DNA from: Bacillus sp. WMMC1349 | GTDB taxonomy: Bacteria > Bacillota > Bacilli > Bacillales > Bacillaceae | Direction of reading: 5' to 3' | Length of the DNA: 64,000 bases | Assembly (NCBI RefSeq): GCF_013155385.1 | Contig: NZ_JABJUQ010000007.1 | Span: forward strand, 2,338,001 to 2,402,000 | Shown here: piece by piece, positions 16,718 through 26,003 of the stretch | How the letters are laid out: each line of letters starts with the position of its first letter | Position numbering within the stretch: position 1 is the stretch's first letter | Translations under genes and position numbers: made by a program | Notes under the pieces: model-generated | Databases searched by the model: none | Told to the model about the DNA's origin: nothing | Seen by the model: the letters and a program-made list of their open reading frames with translations, nothing else

Positions 16718-16748
16718 ATCATAAAGTATATGGTTACCGTACAGTCAA
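16718..16748 (-). promoter_or_regulatory. MerR-type promoter of blt
   Basis: On the minus strand -35 is TTGACT (16743-16748) and -10 is TATGAT (16718-16723), separated by 19 bases. The spacer carries a dyad around GGTAACC. A long spacer with a dyad is the signature of promoters activated by MerR-family proteins such as BltR. Confidence 0.8.
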
Positions 16749-16758
16749 GGAGATTATT

Positions 16759-17583
16759 ATGAGCGAAGATTTAAAAAAGTATTTCACTACAGGTGAGTTT
16801 GCCAAACTATGCCGCATAAAAAAACAAACTCTGTTTCACTATGACGAGATTGGTCTATTTTCTCCAGAAATAAAACAACAGAATGGTTATCGATATTATT
16901 CCTATAATCAGTTTGAACTTTTTCAGGTGATCAATTTGTTTAAAGAGGTTGGTGTACCATTAAAAGAAATCAAGTCCCTCTTAAAAGACCAAACACCGGA
17001 CAGGATCGTTCCGCTTCTCAAAGAAAAGTCAGCTGAAATTGACAACAAAATTAAAAAACTCAAGCACTTGCAAAAGATCATCCAGACGAAAGTAGCCTTA
17101 ACTGAACAAGCGTTAGAAACTGATTTCTCATCAGTTTCCTTTCAGTATTTATTAAATGAAGAAAAATTCATGATAAGCAAAAATACATTAGATTTACCGG
17201 AACGAAAATACATTGCAGCCATTTCAGAACTCATTCACTATGCAGAGTCTCATGAATTAGATGAAGGATATCCTGTCGGCGGGATCTTCGCACGGGAACA
17301 AATGCTTAAAAAAGACTTCTACAATTACAATCACTTTTATATAAAAGTAAAAGAAGGAATAAATAAGATAAACTATCATGTGCGACCAAAAGGTTTGTAT
17401 GCCGTCGGATACCAAAAGGATGAAGATGTTGAAGCTACCTACAATAGACTGATTCAATTTATTAAACAGACTGGGATGCAGATAGGTGAGTATGCATATG
17501 AGGAATATATGCTTGATGAGGTGATGGTCGATAGATCAGAAAATCAGATAACCAAAATCCTCCTCCAAGTTAAAGAGATGTAA
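16759..17583 (+). CDS. bltR: BltR, MerR-family activator of blt
   Basis: A 274-residue regulator: winged helix-turn-helix FTTGEFAKLCRIKKQTLFHY and the DEIGLFSPE...NGYRYY wing at residues 9-50, a dimerisation coiled coil (about 80-125), and a C-terminal GyrI-like ligand domain. It presumably binds drugs and untwists the long-spacer blt promoter in the shared 123-base intergenic region. Length and position match B. subtilis BltR. Confidence 0.9.
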   Translation: MSEDLKKYFTTGEFAKLCRIKKQTLFHYDEIGLFSPEIKQQNGYRYYSYNQFELFQVINLFKEVGVPLKEIKSLLKDQTPDRIVPLLKEKSAEIDNKIKKLKHLQKIIQTKVALTEQALETDFSSVSFQYLLNEEKFMISKNTLDLPERKYIAAISELIHYAESHELDEGYPVGGIFAREQMLKKDFYNYNHFYIKVKEGINKINYHVRPKGLYAVGYQKDEDVEATYNRLIQFIKQTGMQIGEYAYEEYMLDEVMVDRSENQITKILLQVKEM

Positions 17584-17775
17584 CGTGAATTTTAAAAATA
17601 TCACACTGTATTGAGGTAACATTATAGATAGAAAACCTCTAGTAGAATCAGACTCACGATATCCTCAAATCGGCAAACGAAAAAGTCATCGTTTTTGACC
17701 TTGATTTAAAGGAATAGAAATTCAGCAGAAACCGCGAAGAAGCTCTTATGTATTGACCTCTCCCCTCAAGCCTCT

Positions 17776-17968
17776 AAAAAAGGGGCTGTCCTGAAAGTCG
17801 TGTGGATGAATAAAAATTGGGGAATTTGCTCGCTTTCCGCGGGCGATCCGCGAGCCTCCTCGGAGCTCGTTCCTTGCTCCTGCGGGGTCTCGCCTAGCTC
17901 GCTGTTTCCGCAGGAGTCTCGCAATTCCCCCCTGATTTATGTTGAAAAAGGACTTTTTAGACAGCTCC
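17776..17968. repeat. MITE-like repeat, copy A
   Basis: GC-rich island with end sequences GGGGCTGTCC and (inverted) GGAGCTGTCTAAAAAG. Its inner part, TTGCTCGCTTTCCGCGGGCG and onward, contains several GCGAG/CTCGC arms. It ends directly after the lipoprotein gene. A shorter relative lies at 38500-38645 and a hairpin-only relative at 54518-54570. No transposase is present. The neighbouring 17584-17775 stretch holds no gene. Confidence 0.7.
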
Positions 17969-17977
17969 AGGCCATCT

Positions 17978-18685
17978 TTAAAACTCAATTTTAATTTTTT
18001 GATGAGCACTGATTTTTTTATGGTTTTTGTTAAAAACGTCGCTCGTTGTGATCTCAATCCACTTTATATCCTTCGTTTTCTTGCTGCCCTCTGTTTCTTT
18101 GTGATGCGCATGTCCGGTTGCTGCGTTCACAATAAAGCCAAGATTTCCGGCTTTTGCAGCACTTCCTTTTAATTCTCCATTTAACTCTTCAAGGTAAATA
18201 TCTTTTTTCCAATCAAAGGTTTCACCAGTGTTTGTTTTCAGCAATGCAATTGGTGCAAAACTTACTTTCTCAGAAGACTTGTTTTTAATTTCAACGAAAA
18301 CCTTAACAAAATCAAACTCTTCATCATGTGTTAACACATGAAAATAATCAATCATGCTGTAGTCCGGGCGTAGGTGAATCAACTTCATTTTTCTGACGGT
18401 TAATTCAATTGGTCCTATATCATATGTTTTGTTAACGTTTTTTATATCTTTTAAAACGGCTTCCCCTTTGTCATCGGCAAATGTTTGATTGACCTCTTGT
18501 AATGACCTATCATCTGTCACCTGTGGATTAGGCTGGTATTGATTTTGTTTACTGTTTACTTGAGTTGAAGCATTCTGCGTTTTGGTTTCTGCTGTCTGGC
18601 CGCCTCCTGTATTGTTATTGCTAGTGTTTGATGAGCAGCCGGTCATTATCATGATTGAAAATAAGATGAAGAAAGTCTTTCTCAT
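17978..18685 (-). CDS. lipoprotein of unknown function downstream of alkaline phosphatase
   Basis: A 235-residue protein starting at ATG 18683-18685 behind GGAGGGG. It has a lipoprotein signal (MRKTFFILFSIMIMTGCSSN, lipobox TGC), then a low-complexity Asn/Thr/Gln-rich linker (about 20-70). The C-terminal domain contains GPIELTVRKMKLIHLRPDYS and KVFVEIKNKSSEKVSFAPIA, the pattern of extracellular immunoglobulin-like domains that measure or bind (DUF4352/DUF5068 style). It is separated from the phosphatase gene by a terminator-like hairpin, so co-regulation is uncertain. No enzymatic motif is visible. Confidence 0.75.
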   Translation of the reverse strand: MRKTFFILFSIMIMTGCSSNTSNNNTGGGQTAETKTQNASTQVNSKQNQYQPNPQVTDDRSLQEVNQTFADDKGEAVLKDIKNVNKTYDIGPIELTVRKMKLIHLRPDYSMIDYFHVLTHDEEFDFVKVFVEIKNKSSEKVSFAPIALLKTNTGETFDWKKDIYLEELNGELKGSAAKAGNLGFIVNAATGHAHHKETEGSKKTKDIKWIEITTSDVFNKNHKKISAHQKIKIEF

Positions 18686-18705
18686 CTTGATCCCCTCCAT
18701 TCCAA

Positions 18706-18739
18706 AAAGAGAGCCCGTTACTTCATACAAGCAACGGGA
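18706..18739 (-). terminator. terminator after alkaline phosphatase
   Basis: Hairpin with arms CCCGTTgCTT and AAGtAACGGG, followed on the minus strand by CTCTCTTTTT. Confidence 0.65.
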
Positions 18740-18753
18740 TACCTTGTATTCTC

Positions 18754-20139
18754 TTACTTATCTTTAATCTTAATTTTGTAATGTAAGGCCTTGAAAACAT
18801 TTTTTGCGATTTCAGTATTATCGATTTGTCCGGCAAATGGCTCACTTGACGGTCCGTATGCATATACAGGAACATCTTCCCCTGTATGTCCGCCCGTTGT
18901 CCAACCTGTGTGAGAGCGTTTATTAAAAATATCTTCAATTGCATTGTCGATGTCTTTTACTTTCTTCGATTTGGCTGCTTCTTCAACTGAGTGAATTTCT
19001 GCTGCTGTTAAGGCTAACTTCTTTTGGTTAATATATTTCTTTAATGTTTTTTTAACATCTGCACCACCGGCGATTTTTTCTGCCATAAAGTCAGGCGTAC
19101 GCTTTGCTGCTTTAATCGGTTCACCAAACCAGTTGTAAATGCCGTCTGAACCAATAGAGAATCCGCCAGTTGAATGGTCAGCGGTTGCGACAACTAGCGT
19201 ATGCTTGTCTTTTTTTGCAAACTTAATCGCTGCCTTAAAGGCTTGTTCGAAGTCATCCATTTCACTCATTGCGCCGACAATATCATTATCATGTCCAGCC
19301 CAATCAATTTGGCTTCCTTCAACCATGAGGAAGAATCCGTCTTTATCCTTGCTTAATTTTTTAATGGCTGTGTTTGTCATATCTTTTAAAGAAGGCGTAT
19401 CTTTTGTACGGTCTATTTTTTTAGGCAGGCCGCCGTCTGCAAATAGGCCGAGCATTTTGCCTTTTTTGTTTTTCAGCATGTCCTTACGGTTATCTACATA
19501 GCTGTATCCCGCTTTTTTGAATTCCTTGATCAAATTGCGATCCTTACGGTCAAAATTACTTTTTCCTCCGCCTAGAAGGACATCAATTTTATGCTTGCCT
19601 TTTACCATTTCATCAAAATAATCATCGGCAATCGAGTTCATATTTTTTCGGCTGTGGTCATGTGAACCGAAAGAGGCCGGAGTGGCGTGGGTAATTTCTG
19701 AAGTGGCCACAAGTCCAGTTGATTTCCCTTTTTCTTTGGCAGCTTCCAGGACTGTTTTAGCCTCTGATCCGTCATTATCTACCGCAATTGCATTATTGTA
19801 TGTTTTAATTCCTGCAGACATGGCCGTTGCAGCAGCTGCAGAATCCGTCACATTTTGCTCAGGATCGTCTGGGTAAGTCGTTTGCTGACCGACAAGATAT
19901 CGATCAAAAGCCGTAGGTTTCACCTTTGTCTTTTTATTGTTCTTGAAGTATCGATAAGCAGACGTATATGACACACCCATACCATCACCAATCAAAACGA
20001 TGACATTTTTAATTTCGTGTTGGTTCCCCTTTTTCTTTTCTTTGGCGCTGGCTTCAGGCACACTAGCACTGGCTAAGCTGCTGAACACAATCGATGATAA
20101 AACTGCGATAGGTAATAGCTTCTTTGAAAATTTCTTCAA
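18754..20139 (-). CDS. secreted alkaline phosphatase (PhoA/PhoB family)
   Basis: A 461-residue extracellular phosphomonoesterase that releases phosphate from organic esters. Signal peptide MKKFSKKLLPIAVLSSIVFS, with cleavage near the SAKEKK stretch. Metal and catalytic motifs: LIGDGMG, the nucleophile serine in NVTDSAAAATAMS, THATPASFGSH, EGSQIDWAGHDND, ATADHSTGG and GGHTGEDVPVYAYG. Upstream are a tandem PhoP box and a good -10, so induction by phosphate starvation is expected. I cannot tell whether it is orthologous to B. subtilis PhoA or PhoB. Confidence 0.94.
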   Translation of the reverse strand: MKKFSKKLLPIAVLSSIVFSSLASASVPEASAKEKKKGNQHEIKNVIVLIGDGMGVSYTSAYRYFKNNKKTKVKPTAFDRYLVGQQTTYPDDPEQNVTDSAAAATAMSAGIKTYNNAIAVDNDGSEAKTVLEAAKEKGKSTGLVATSEITHATPASFGSHDHSRKNMNSIADDYFDEMVKGKHKIDVLLGGGKSNFDRKDRNLIKEFKKAGYSYVDNRKDMLKNKKGKMLGLFADGGLPKKIDRTKDTPSLKDMTNTAIKKLSKDKDGFFLMVEGSQIDWAGHDNDIVGAMSEMDDFEQAFKAAIKFAKKDKHTLVVATADHSTGGFSIGSDGIYNWFGEPIKAAKRTPDFMAEKIAGGADVKKTLKKYINQKKLALTAAEIHSVEEAAKSKKVKDIDNAIEDIFNKRSHTGWTTGGHTGEDVPVYAYGPSSEPFAGQIDNTEIAKNVFKALHYKIKIKDK

Positions 20140-20183
20140 CTAGATAACCTCCTCAAAATATATGAATCTCAAGTGACATCCTC

Positions 20184-20215
20184 ATTATATTTTTAAAGTG
20201 TTAAGCTAGTGTTAA
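20184..20215 (-). promoter_or_regulatory. PhoP boxes and -10 of the alkaline phosphatase gene
   Basis: On the minus strand two TTAACA repeats (20210-20215 and 20199-20204) are separated by exactly five bases. A TATAAT (20184-20189) follows about nine bases on. This is the PhoP-activated promoter layout known from the B. subtilis Pho regulon. Confidence 0.8.
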
Positions 20216-20219
20216 TCGA

Positions 20220-21097
20220 TTTTAAAGATTGGATTTACATGACGGAGAAGTCCGGACAACTTTATGAAAGGGATGGGGAAATTTAGCTGTATCGATGTTG
20301 TTAAATCGGCAAAGGTCCAGCTCCGGTACAGAGCTAAAAAAGGTATTCTCGATGGAAGAAAAGGGAATATTCAGATTTTACTTGACCGTGAAATCGCATA
20401 GGAGCTTTATGTCCCGAATTAAGAAGTATGCATATGTAGGAAGAGGGCTAAAAGTTCGGCATTTTCTCACATAACTTCACTAAGTTTGCGCTTGATGAAA
20501 GGATCGTTAAGCTTCCATATTGACTACATGGACGTTTTCTTGTTTTATCAATAGTTTGTATGTAGTTAGATAACCAATATATGGAATTAGAAGTTTTAGA
20601 GAGTCATTTTATATTATTTATTCCTCCATCACTAATAAAATCCCGAATTTCCATATTCAAAAAGACATCTGCCAAAATTCTATTGATCTCTGTACTTCTT
20701 CTGGTTTCAGCAACATCCTTTTACTATTCATCTTCTCCTTGTTTTAAAGCAATTTCATTCAAAATCTTATACTTAGTGAAAGTCTAGCATATAAGTTTTT
20801 CCGCTTTGACCAGGTGTTAAAAGATGCCTCAAAAATTAGCTCATTTTGTTGTCATTCAATTTCAGGAAGTCTTTCTTAAACATCCGCCTCTGCAATTATG
20901 TATTGTTAACCTTATGTAATAAACATGCAAAAGAGAAACATTTTCTGATGGCGGTAATAATGGATTACTTGGTGATAGTACAAGCTCATTTATTAACAAA
21001 AAGCTAAAAGAAGGGGTGAGAAAACTCGATCCCTCTTCTCCCCCTTCAGATTAGAATGCTTTAAGAAATCCTATCCAGACTGTTTAATTTACGTTTT
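20220..21097. other. about 880 bases without an intact gene
   Basis: Contains short open stretches only. One is a plus-strand frame around 20272-20400 (MGKFSCIDVVKSAKVQLRYR... stop). Another is a minus-strand stretch near 20620-20780 with in-frame stops (ending EIRDFISDGGINNIK). A third is a plus-strand fragment near 20945-21053. They look like gene relics, but none was recognised. Confidence 0.5.
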
Positions 21098-22147
21098 TTA
21101 TTTGCACAACTTTTCTATAAGCCCGCGGTTGCGCTCTTTGAAAACCTCGTTATGTGATGACACGATCGCGCTCTTTCTGGCTTCGGGCTCAATAAAGCGC
21201 TTGGCACTGTTGACTGCATTTGCTGCATCTTGAAACGCTCCGGCGATCAGGTGCAGTTTCCCTTCGTAATGCAGGATATCTCCTGCCGCATACAGCCCGG
21301 GCACAGAAGTTTGGGAGTTGGCAGTACCCGCGATAAAATAGTCATCAACTCGGTTAATATCCAGTCGACTGTTCTCCAGCAATGATTTGTCCCGTTCATA
21401 TCCGTGGTTAATCATGACCTCATCCACATGTAGCACCGTAACTTCACCGGTTTGAGAGTTTGTCAGCTCCACACATTCAATCATCTCATGATTATCCGAT
21501 GCGATCAGCTTGGTAATCTCAGTATGGAAGAAGCAGCTTACCGAACTATTCAAAAGCTGTTTCACCTGAGATTCATGTCCGCTGAGTTCTTCTTTGCGGT
21601 AAGCGAGGTAGACCTTCTTCGCTACAGGTTCGAGCTCGTTTGCCCAATCAACAGCCGAATTTCCTCCACCTGAGATGATCACCGTTTTATCTTTAAAATA
21701 CTGCAGTGACTTCACCGTATAATTCAGATTTGACACTTCAAAACGCTCTGCCCCTTCAATCTGAAGCTTTTGTGGATTGAGGATACCGCCGCCCACAGCA
21801 GCGATAACCGTCCTAGACAGATGCACGCCCGAGGTAGTCGTATGTAATTCGAACAGCCCTTCTTGATTGCGAGCGATCGACTCTACTTTCTCATTTAGCA
21901 GCACTTCAGGATGAAATGTTAATCCTTGCTCTACCATCTGTTCAATTAGCTTGGCTCCCGGAATCGGCGTTTGCCCCCCGATATCCCAAATCATTTTTTC
22001 CGGATAAACATGAACCTTTCCTCCCAACATCGGCTGATATTCAATAATCTTTGTTTTCATACCCCTCAGCCCGCTGTAGAAAGCGGAATATAATCCCGCC
22101 GGTCCTCCGCCGATAACAGTCACATCATACACTTCATTCCTACCCAT
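21098..22147 (-). CDS. ycgT: ferredoxin/flavodoxin-NADP reductase, TrxR-like (YcgT homologue)
   Basis: A 349-residue flavoprotein moving electrons between NADPH and ferredoxin or flavodoxin. The FAD-binding motif is VIGGGPAGLYSAFYSG, the NADPH-binding motif SGGGNSAVDWANEL, and the C-terminal FAD motif AAGDILHYEGKLHLIAGAF. There is no CxxC pair, so it is the ferredoxin-NADP reductase type and not a thioredoxin reductase. A Fur box overlaps the promoter; B. subtilis ycgT is likewise in the Fur regulon. It is monocistronic here. Confidence 0.9.
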   Translation of the reverse strand: MGRNEVYDVTVIGGGPAGLYSAFYSGLRGMKTKIIEYQPMLGGKVHVYPEKMIWDIGGQTPIPGAKLIEQMVEQGLTFHPEVLLNEKVESIARNQEGLFELHTTTSGVHLSRTVIAAVGGGILNPQKLQIEGAERFEVSNLNYTVKSLQYFKDKTVIISGGGNSAVDWANELEPVAKKVYLAYRKEELSGHESQVKQLLNSSVSCFFHTEITKLIASDNHEMIECVELTNSQTGEVTVLHVDEVMINHGYERDKSLLENSRLDINRVDDYFIAGTANSQTSVPGLYAAGDILHYEGKLHLIAGAFQDAANAVNSAKRFIEPEARKSAIVSSHNEVFKERNRGLIEKLCK

Positions 22148-22192
22148 ATCTCTTCACTCCTCATATATATCATGATCAAAAACATCGTTGTA

Positions 22193-22213
22193 AATGATTA
22201 TCATTATCATTTA
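22193..22213. promoter_or_regulatory. Fur box upstream of ycgT
   Basis: AAATGATTATCATTATCATTT-like 21-mer with the 7-1-7 pattern TGATTATcATTATCA, located about 45 bases before the ycgT start. The following 22214-22675 stretch holds no gene I can support. Confidence 0.85.
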
Positions 22214-22675
22214 GTGTACTTTGATTTCTTCTCTTTTACAATCAATTTTAGAAATTATCTTTCGGTAAGTTTGCTTGTCAGAGATAAACAGTCTGGGAAC
22301 ACTGAAATCACAATATAATCAGGCGGTAACCGGTATGATCTGTCTTGGAAAACGTTATGAACATTGTGATTGATAAGGAGGATTTCTCAAAATTTCATTA
22401 TTTTTTTTTTTCACAAATAGCTTTCTATCAGTCTCTTCATCCATTAACATTAATTTCATTACCATTTTTGTCATTGTTACCTCAAACATCCACTGTTGTC
22501 CATTTCAATTTGATATTTAAAACATAAACTAAATTATCTCCTCTGTTACCATGTTTTTACCTCCAAGGGCACTCAAATTTGGGTGCCCTATTAAAAAATT
22601 GGGGAGAAACTGTCCAACCATTTTTATGGAATTATCATAAACTATATAAGCTCCTAAAAAGAGGAGGTGGATTGA

Positions 22676-22783
22676 ATGAGTGGAGGATATGGCGCAGGTT
22701 TTGCACTAATTGTTGTCCTGTTTATCCTTTTAATCATCGTTGGTACTTCTTACGTCGGTGGTTTTGGTGGTGGTTTCTACTAA
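22676..22783 (+). CDS. YjcZ-family small sporulation protein, copy 1
   Basis: A 35-residue protein, [20 protein letters not shown]..., ending GGFGGGFY: a glycine/tyrosine N-terminus, one membrane helix and a glycine-rich tail, the classic YjcZ layout. Strong ribosome-binding site GAGGAGGTGG before ATG 22676 and a terminator right after the stop. A near-identical paralogue is at 57406-57507. Members accumulate in spores or mother cells of Bacillus; the molecular role is unknown. Confidence 0.85.
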   Translation: MSGGYGAGFALIVVLFILLIIVGTSYVGGFGGGFY

Positions 22784-22789
22784 TTGGTT

Positions 22790-22820
22790 AAAGGCAGACT
22801 ACTTTAGTAGTCTGTCTTTT
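22790..22820 (+). terminator. terminator after YjcZ copy 1
   Basis: Perfect hairpin AGACTACT...AGTAGTCT followed by a T-rich run. Confidence 0.8.
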
Positions 22821-23187
22821 CATATTTTTGTGTCATATTTAAAATCTATTCAATACTGAATCAACATTGGAACAATCAATCACGAGTTCAAGAATAAAAT
22901 GACAACACCTAACAATTGCGCGAGTCATGACTTTAGACCTGTCCGCCTGTTGAACTTTTCTAAGATCATTAGTTGTCAATGATCAGCATCTTATTTCGCA
23001 GCTGCTGCATTTCTGATAGTGTATCATCTGTATCAAGCCAGCCGTAAAACCTCGATACATTTTCAAGACGACTCTGTCTCAAACAATAACGGAAAATGTA
23101 AAACTAAGAAAGGAAAATTTCTTTTCGTGTCGAAAAACTAGAAAGTATGCTACCTTCGTCCACAATTTGGCTAATAAGAGGTGAAAT

Positions 23188-23748
23188 ATGAAACATTTTA
23201 TTGGTGCTACATTAAATGGGTTGAAAAAACGATTGAATGAAAAGAATGAAATCACTCTTTTCTGCACTGAGGGAGATTCATGTGAGACCGTATGCAGTTT
23301 TCATGAACCTGCTTCAGATAAAGAAATACGAGATTTTGAAGAAATAGCTTCAGTCAAATTACCGTCAGACTATAAAGCGTTTTTAAAGCTGCACAATGGA
23401 GCCGATATATTTGATTTGCTGTCTGAGGGTTCTAATATTGGTGGAGGTCTTCACTTATTTAATCTGAATCAAGTAAATCATGATCTACACGAGTTAACAC
23501 ATCTTGAAGAGGAATATATTCCTATTGCCCATTTACTCGAAGGAAGCCACCTACTCATTGACCAACGTATTTTAAAAAAGGAACGAAGAAACTATCTTGT
23601 CTTATTCAGCGGAATAGATTATGAACCTTTAAACTTGAATTTCGAACTTTTTATGGACAGATATATCTTATCTCAGGGTCAGAACTTTTGGGAATGGCCT
23701 ATTTATACAGCGGAAAACTATTACGACCTTTGTCAAAATCATTTTTAA
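23188..23748 (+). CDS. SMI1/KNR4-family (SUKH) protein, orphan immunity gene
   Basis: A 186-residue protein, MKHFIGATLNGLKKRLNEKN..., with the SUKH core: PASDKEIRDFEEIASVKLPS, DYKAFLKLHNGADIF, then LHLFNLNQ and a C-terminal FELFMDRYI. SUKH proteins neutralise nuclease and other polymorphic toxins. The ribosome-binding site AGAGGTG precedes the ATG. No toxin is adjacent on the same strand, so it is an orphan. The neighbouring gaps 22821-23187 and 23749-24148 carry only short relic-like frames. Confidence 0.85.
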   Translation: MKHFIGATLNGLKKRLNEKNEITLFCTEGDSCETVCSFHEPASDKEIRDFEEIASVKLPSDYKAFLKLHNGADIFDLLSEGSNIGGGLHLFNLNQVNHDLHELTHLEEEYIPIAHLLEGSHLLIDQRILKKERRNYLVLFSGIDYEPLNLNFELFMDRYILSQGQNFWEWPIYTAENYYDLCQNHF

Positions 23749-24148
23749 TGTCCTGTTAAAGTGAATGTGAGGATAGTTTAACTTACATCAAAGAAGCGGC
23801 AGTCTAATAATAAATGTAGCCGAAGGAATATGAAAACACGCTATGTCTCACTCACTTTAAGCGTATTCAAATCGTATTATCGTCATAGCCTACTTCAAAA
23901 ACCCAAGTCCATTTTCCTTTATTGAATCATAAATTCGATTCAAAGTGATCAGGTCGGTTGTTTCAACTAAGCGATGTTGAAATTGTTCCTAATTTTACAT
24001 TAGGTCACCCTTTTCACCATTTATCATCAAATCTATTTTAGTTATCATATACAAGTCTATCACCTTTTGTTTACTGGACAAGTCCGATAGCTGGGTTGAT
24101 CTTAGAGCTTATTTTTCCACGGAAGTGACGTGAATGTCTATGGGTACT

Positions 24149-24685
24149 TCATTCCTCAACAATGCTCTCATAATATTTCTTCATACATTGATTTGATTCC
24201 CAGTACTTGTTTCCATTTGCGGACAATATCCGATCAAGCCAGATTTCAAAACTAGACCCTAAAGCTTCAGCTTCGTTCATATCGTCTAGCCCATCTTTAT
24301 AATACATATAATCTAAACCTTTATGATATTTATTGGTGTCAATGATATAATGCCCAGCATCATGATACCCAATCAATATATAACCTTTTGGGAGATCTTG
24401 AATTTCATTATATGTTAAAACATCTTTTATGCTCAGGACTTCAATGCCATCTATAAATTCTATTCCATTGTGTAAACCAAGAAACACTTTATAGTCTTTC
24501 GGAAGCTTCACATTTAAAGCCTTTTCTAAATCATCAATTTGTTTATCAGTGGCTGGATCATTAAAATAGAAGTATGGATCTTCCAAGACATCTCCACCTT
24601 GTATAAGCATAGGGAAGGTTCCGTACTTTGAAACTGTTTTTTTTAGACATGCTATTGTCATCTTAACCAGTTTACCTTCTTTCAT
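24149..24685 (-). CDS. SMI1/KNR4-family (SUKH) protein, second orphan immunity gene
   Basis: A 178-residue SUKH protein: NDPATDKQIDDLEKALNVKL, PKDYKVFLGLHNGIEF, GYILIGYHDAGHYIIDTN and GSSFEIWLDRILSANGNKYW. The start is ATG 24685 after AAGGAG. It is related to the gene at 23188 only at family level. A decayed toxin-linker fragment lies just upstream on the same strand (24740-25035), which is the natural place for the toxin this protein once countered. Confidence 0.87.
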   Translation of the reverse strand: MKEGKLVKMTIACLKKTVSKYGTFPMLIQGGDVLEDPYFYFNDPATDKQIDDLEKALNVKLPKDYKVFLGLHNGIEFIDGIEVLSIKDVLTYNEIQDLPKGYILIGYHDAGHYIIDTNKYHKGLDYMYYKDGLDDMNEAEALGSSFEIWLDRILSANGNKYWESNQCMKKYYESIVEE

Positions 24686-24739
24686 TGCCCTCTTCTCCTT
24701 TATGTATGTACTTACACACTTTTTAATCGCTCATCTAAA

Positions 24740-25035
24740 CAACTAGCATTCTTTCTCTGTTTATTGCAAAATTGTTTTCTACCCGTACTAACATGAGACT
24801 AAAGTGCGAAGATCCCTGAATATAACCAAAGTATATTAAATGAAAATTCAGAAAACAAGACCAGAAACTTTCTTTAGGATGTTCGTTGGATACATACAAA
24901 ACCAAGACAACAGCTTCGGAATTTATGAGACTTCCCTTCAGAAACTTCAGCACACTCTTGGCAGAACCACTACCACAAGCATCTTCACAATTCCATGTCC
25001 CATTTTACCTAAAGTCTTTTTCTTAACATGCACAT
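24740..25035 (-). pseudogene. decayed toxin C-terminal module with conserved linker
   Basis: The minus strand reads KMGHGIVK, then after a one-base shift ACGSGSAKSVLKFLKG and onward to stops. It matches, in DNA and protein, the linker at 28,650 (FARGSGARDVKF) that joins toxin bodies to toxin tips. The frame is broken and no toxin body is present. It precedes the SUKH gene at 24149-24685. The identification rests on alignment of the two linkers by eye. From 25036 to 25313 nothing is recognised. Confidence 0.55.
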
Positions 25036-25313
25036 GATAGTTTCTAAACCTGTGGTCGTTTGAAAAGCATTTAGCCAACCAAGGTAACTGATATTGGTTA
25101 TTTGGATTATACCTCATCTAATTGACTAAATTTTTTCACTTAAATTAGCAGCAAACTGAAAGAAGCCTCGACCATATCCAAAGATTGAACATGAGCATAG
25201 GTTGCTCCCCTATCCTGGGATGGGCGGGAGTGTATTGCGGATTTAAAGGAATCTTGAAAAGTATGTATTAGCAATCAAGGTTAGTTAATTTAATTAATAA
25301 TACTTACGACTAT

Positions 25314-25817
25314 TCAGTCTATAAAATCGCTTTCTTTAATGTTGTAATGAGTTTTTAATTGAGTCAATACAGAATCCGTATCAATATAGATTTCAAAATA
25401 TGAGAAGTCAAATGCTCTTAATTCTATTTGAGCTAAGCAATGTTGAATAAATAAACCTTCTTCAGTTTCAGGTAGAAATTCTTGATTCCATTTAACCACA
25501 TGACCTTTTGGAATTCCAATAAAAACTCCTTTTTCAAATTGGTGCACTTGTCTTACTGCGTTAATTAAATCTTCTGTTGCTGAAAAAAAACTATAGGGTT
25601 CTGATTGATTCTTAGGAAATAATACTGATAATCCTACTTCCGTGGAGCCGAAAACATCAAATACATACCAATCCAATTTTTCTTCAACTTCTTTTAGACA
25701 CAAAAGAAGTTCAGCCATTTGTTTCCCTAGACAAATTATTTCACTTGATTCGTGAAAATGCTTGTCGTCCAATCTAACTATATACTTTGGTTTTCTATGG
25801 TGAATATTTTCAGTCAT
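25314..25817 (-). CDS. probable orphan immunity protein
   Basis: A 167-residue acidic, soluble protein, MTENIHHRKPKYIVRLDDKH..., with no signal peptide, membrane helix or recognised motif. Strong ribosome-binding site AGGAGGTGG before the ATG. It starts just after the tail of a decayed toxin (25832-25945), an arrangement typical of toxin-immunity pairs, so an immunity role is inferred from context. Confidence 0.6.
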   Translation of the reverse strand: MTENIHHRKPKYIVRLDDKHFHESSEIICLGKQMAELLLCLKEVEEKLDWYVFDVFGSTEVGLSVLFPKNQSEPYSFFSATEDLINAVRQVHQFEKGVFIGIPKGHVVKWNQEFLPETEEGLFIQHCLAQIELRAFDFSYFEIYIDTDSVLTQLKTHYNIKESDFID

Positions 25818-25831
25818 GCAACCACCTCCTG

Positions 25832-25945
25832 GCTATTCTAATGCTTTTCCTTTCTTTTTAAAACTCCAAGAACTATCTTTAAGTTCAGCATCATGAACAT
25901 GGGGATTTACATGATCAGGCCAATCTATCCTATTACTGGTTCCCC
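25832..25945 (-). pseudogene. tail of a polymorphic toxin tip
   Basis: The minus strand encodes RGTSNRIDWPDHVNPHVHDA, then ELKDSSWSFKKKGKALE and a stop, with a stop codon in frame upstream. Clustered His/Asp/Trp residues at the very end of a frame, followed 14 bases later by a small soluble-protein gene, look like the end of a nuclease-type toxin domain. The rest of the toxin is gone. Confidence 0.55.
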
Positions 25946-26003
25946 TTTATCCTGCTTAAAACAAAAATTTGACTCATTATTTTTAAATAGAAGTCTTCTA
26001 ATC

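Noticed and set aside
17800..17994. Frames crossing the GC-rich repeat as genes
   Set aside because: They follow the repeat sequence, shared with 38500-38645, and show no coding features.
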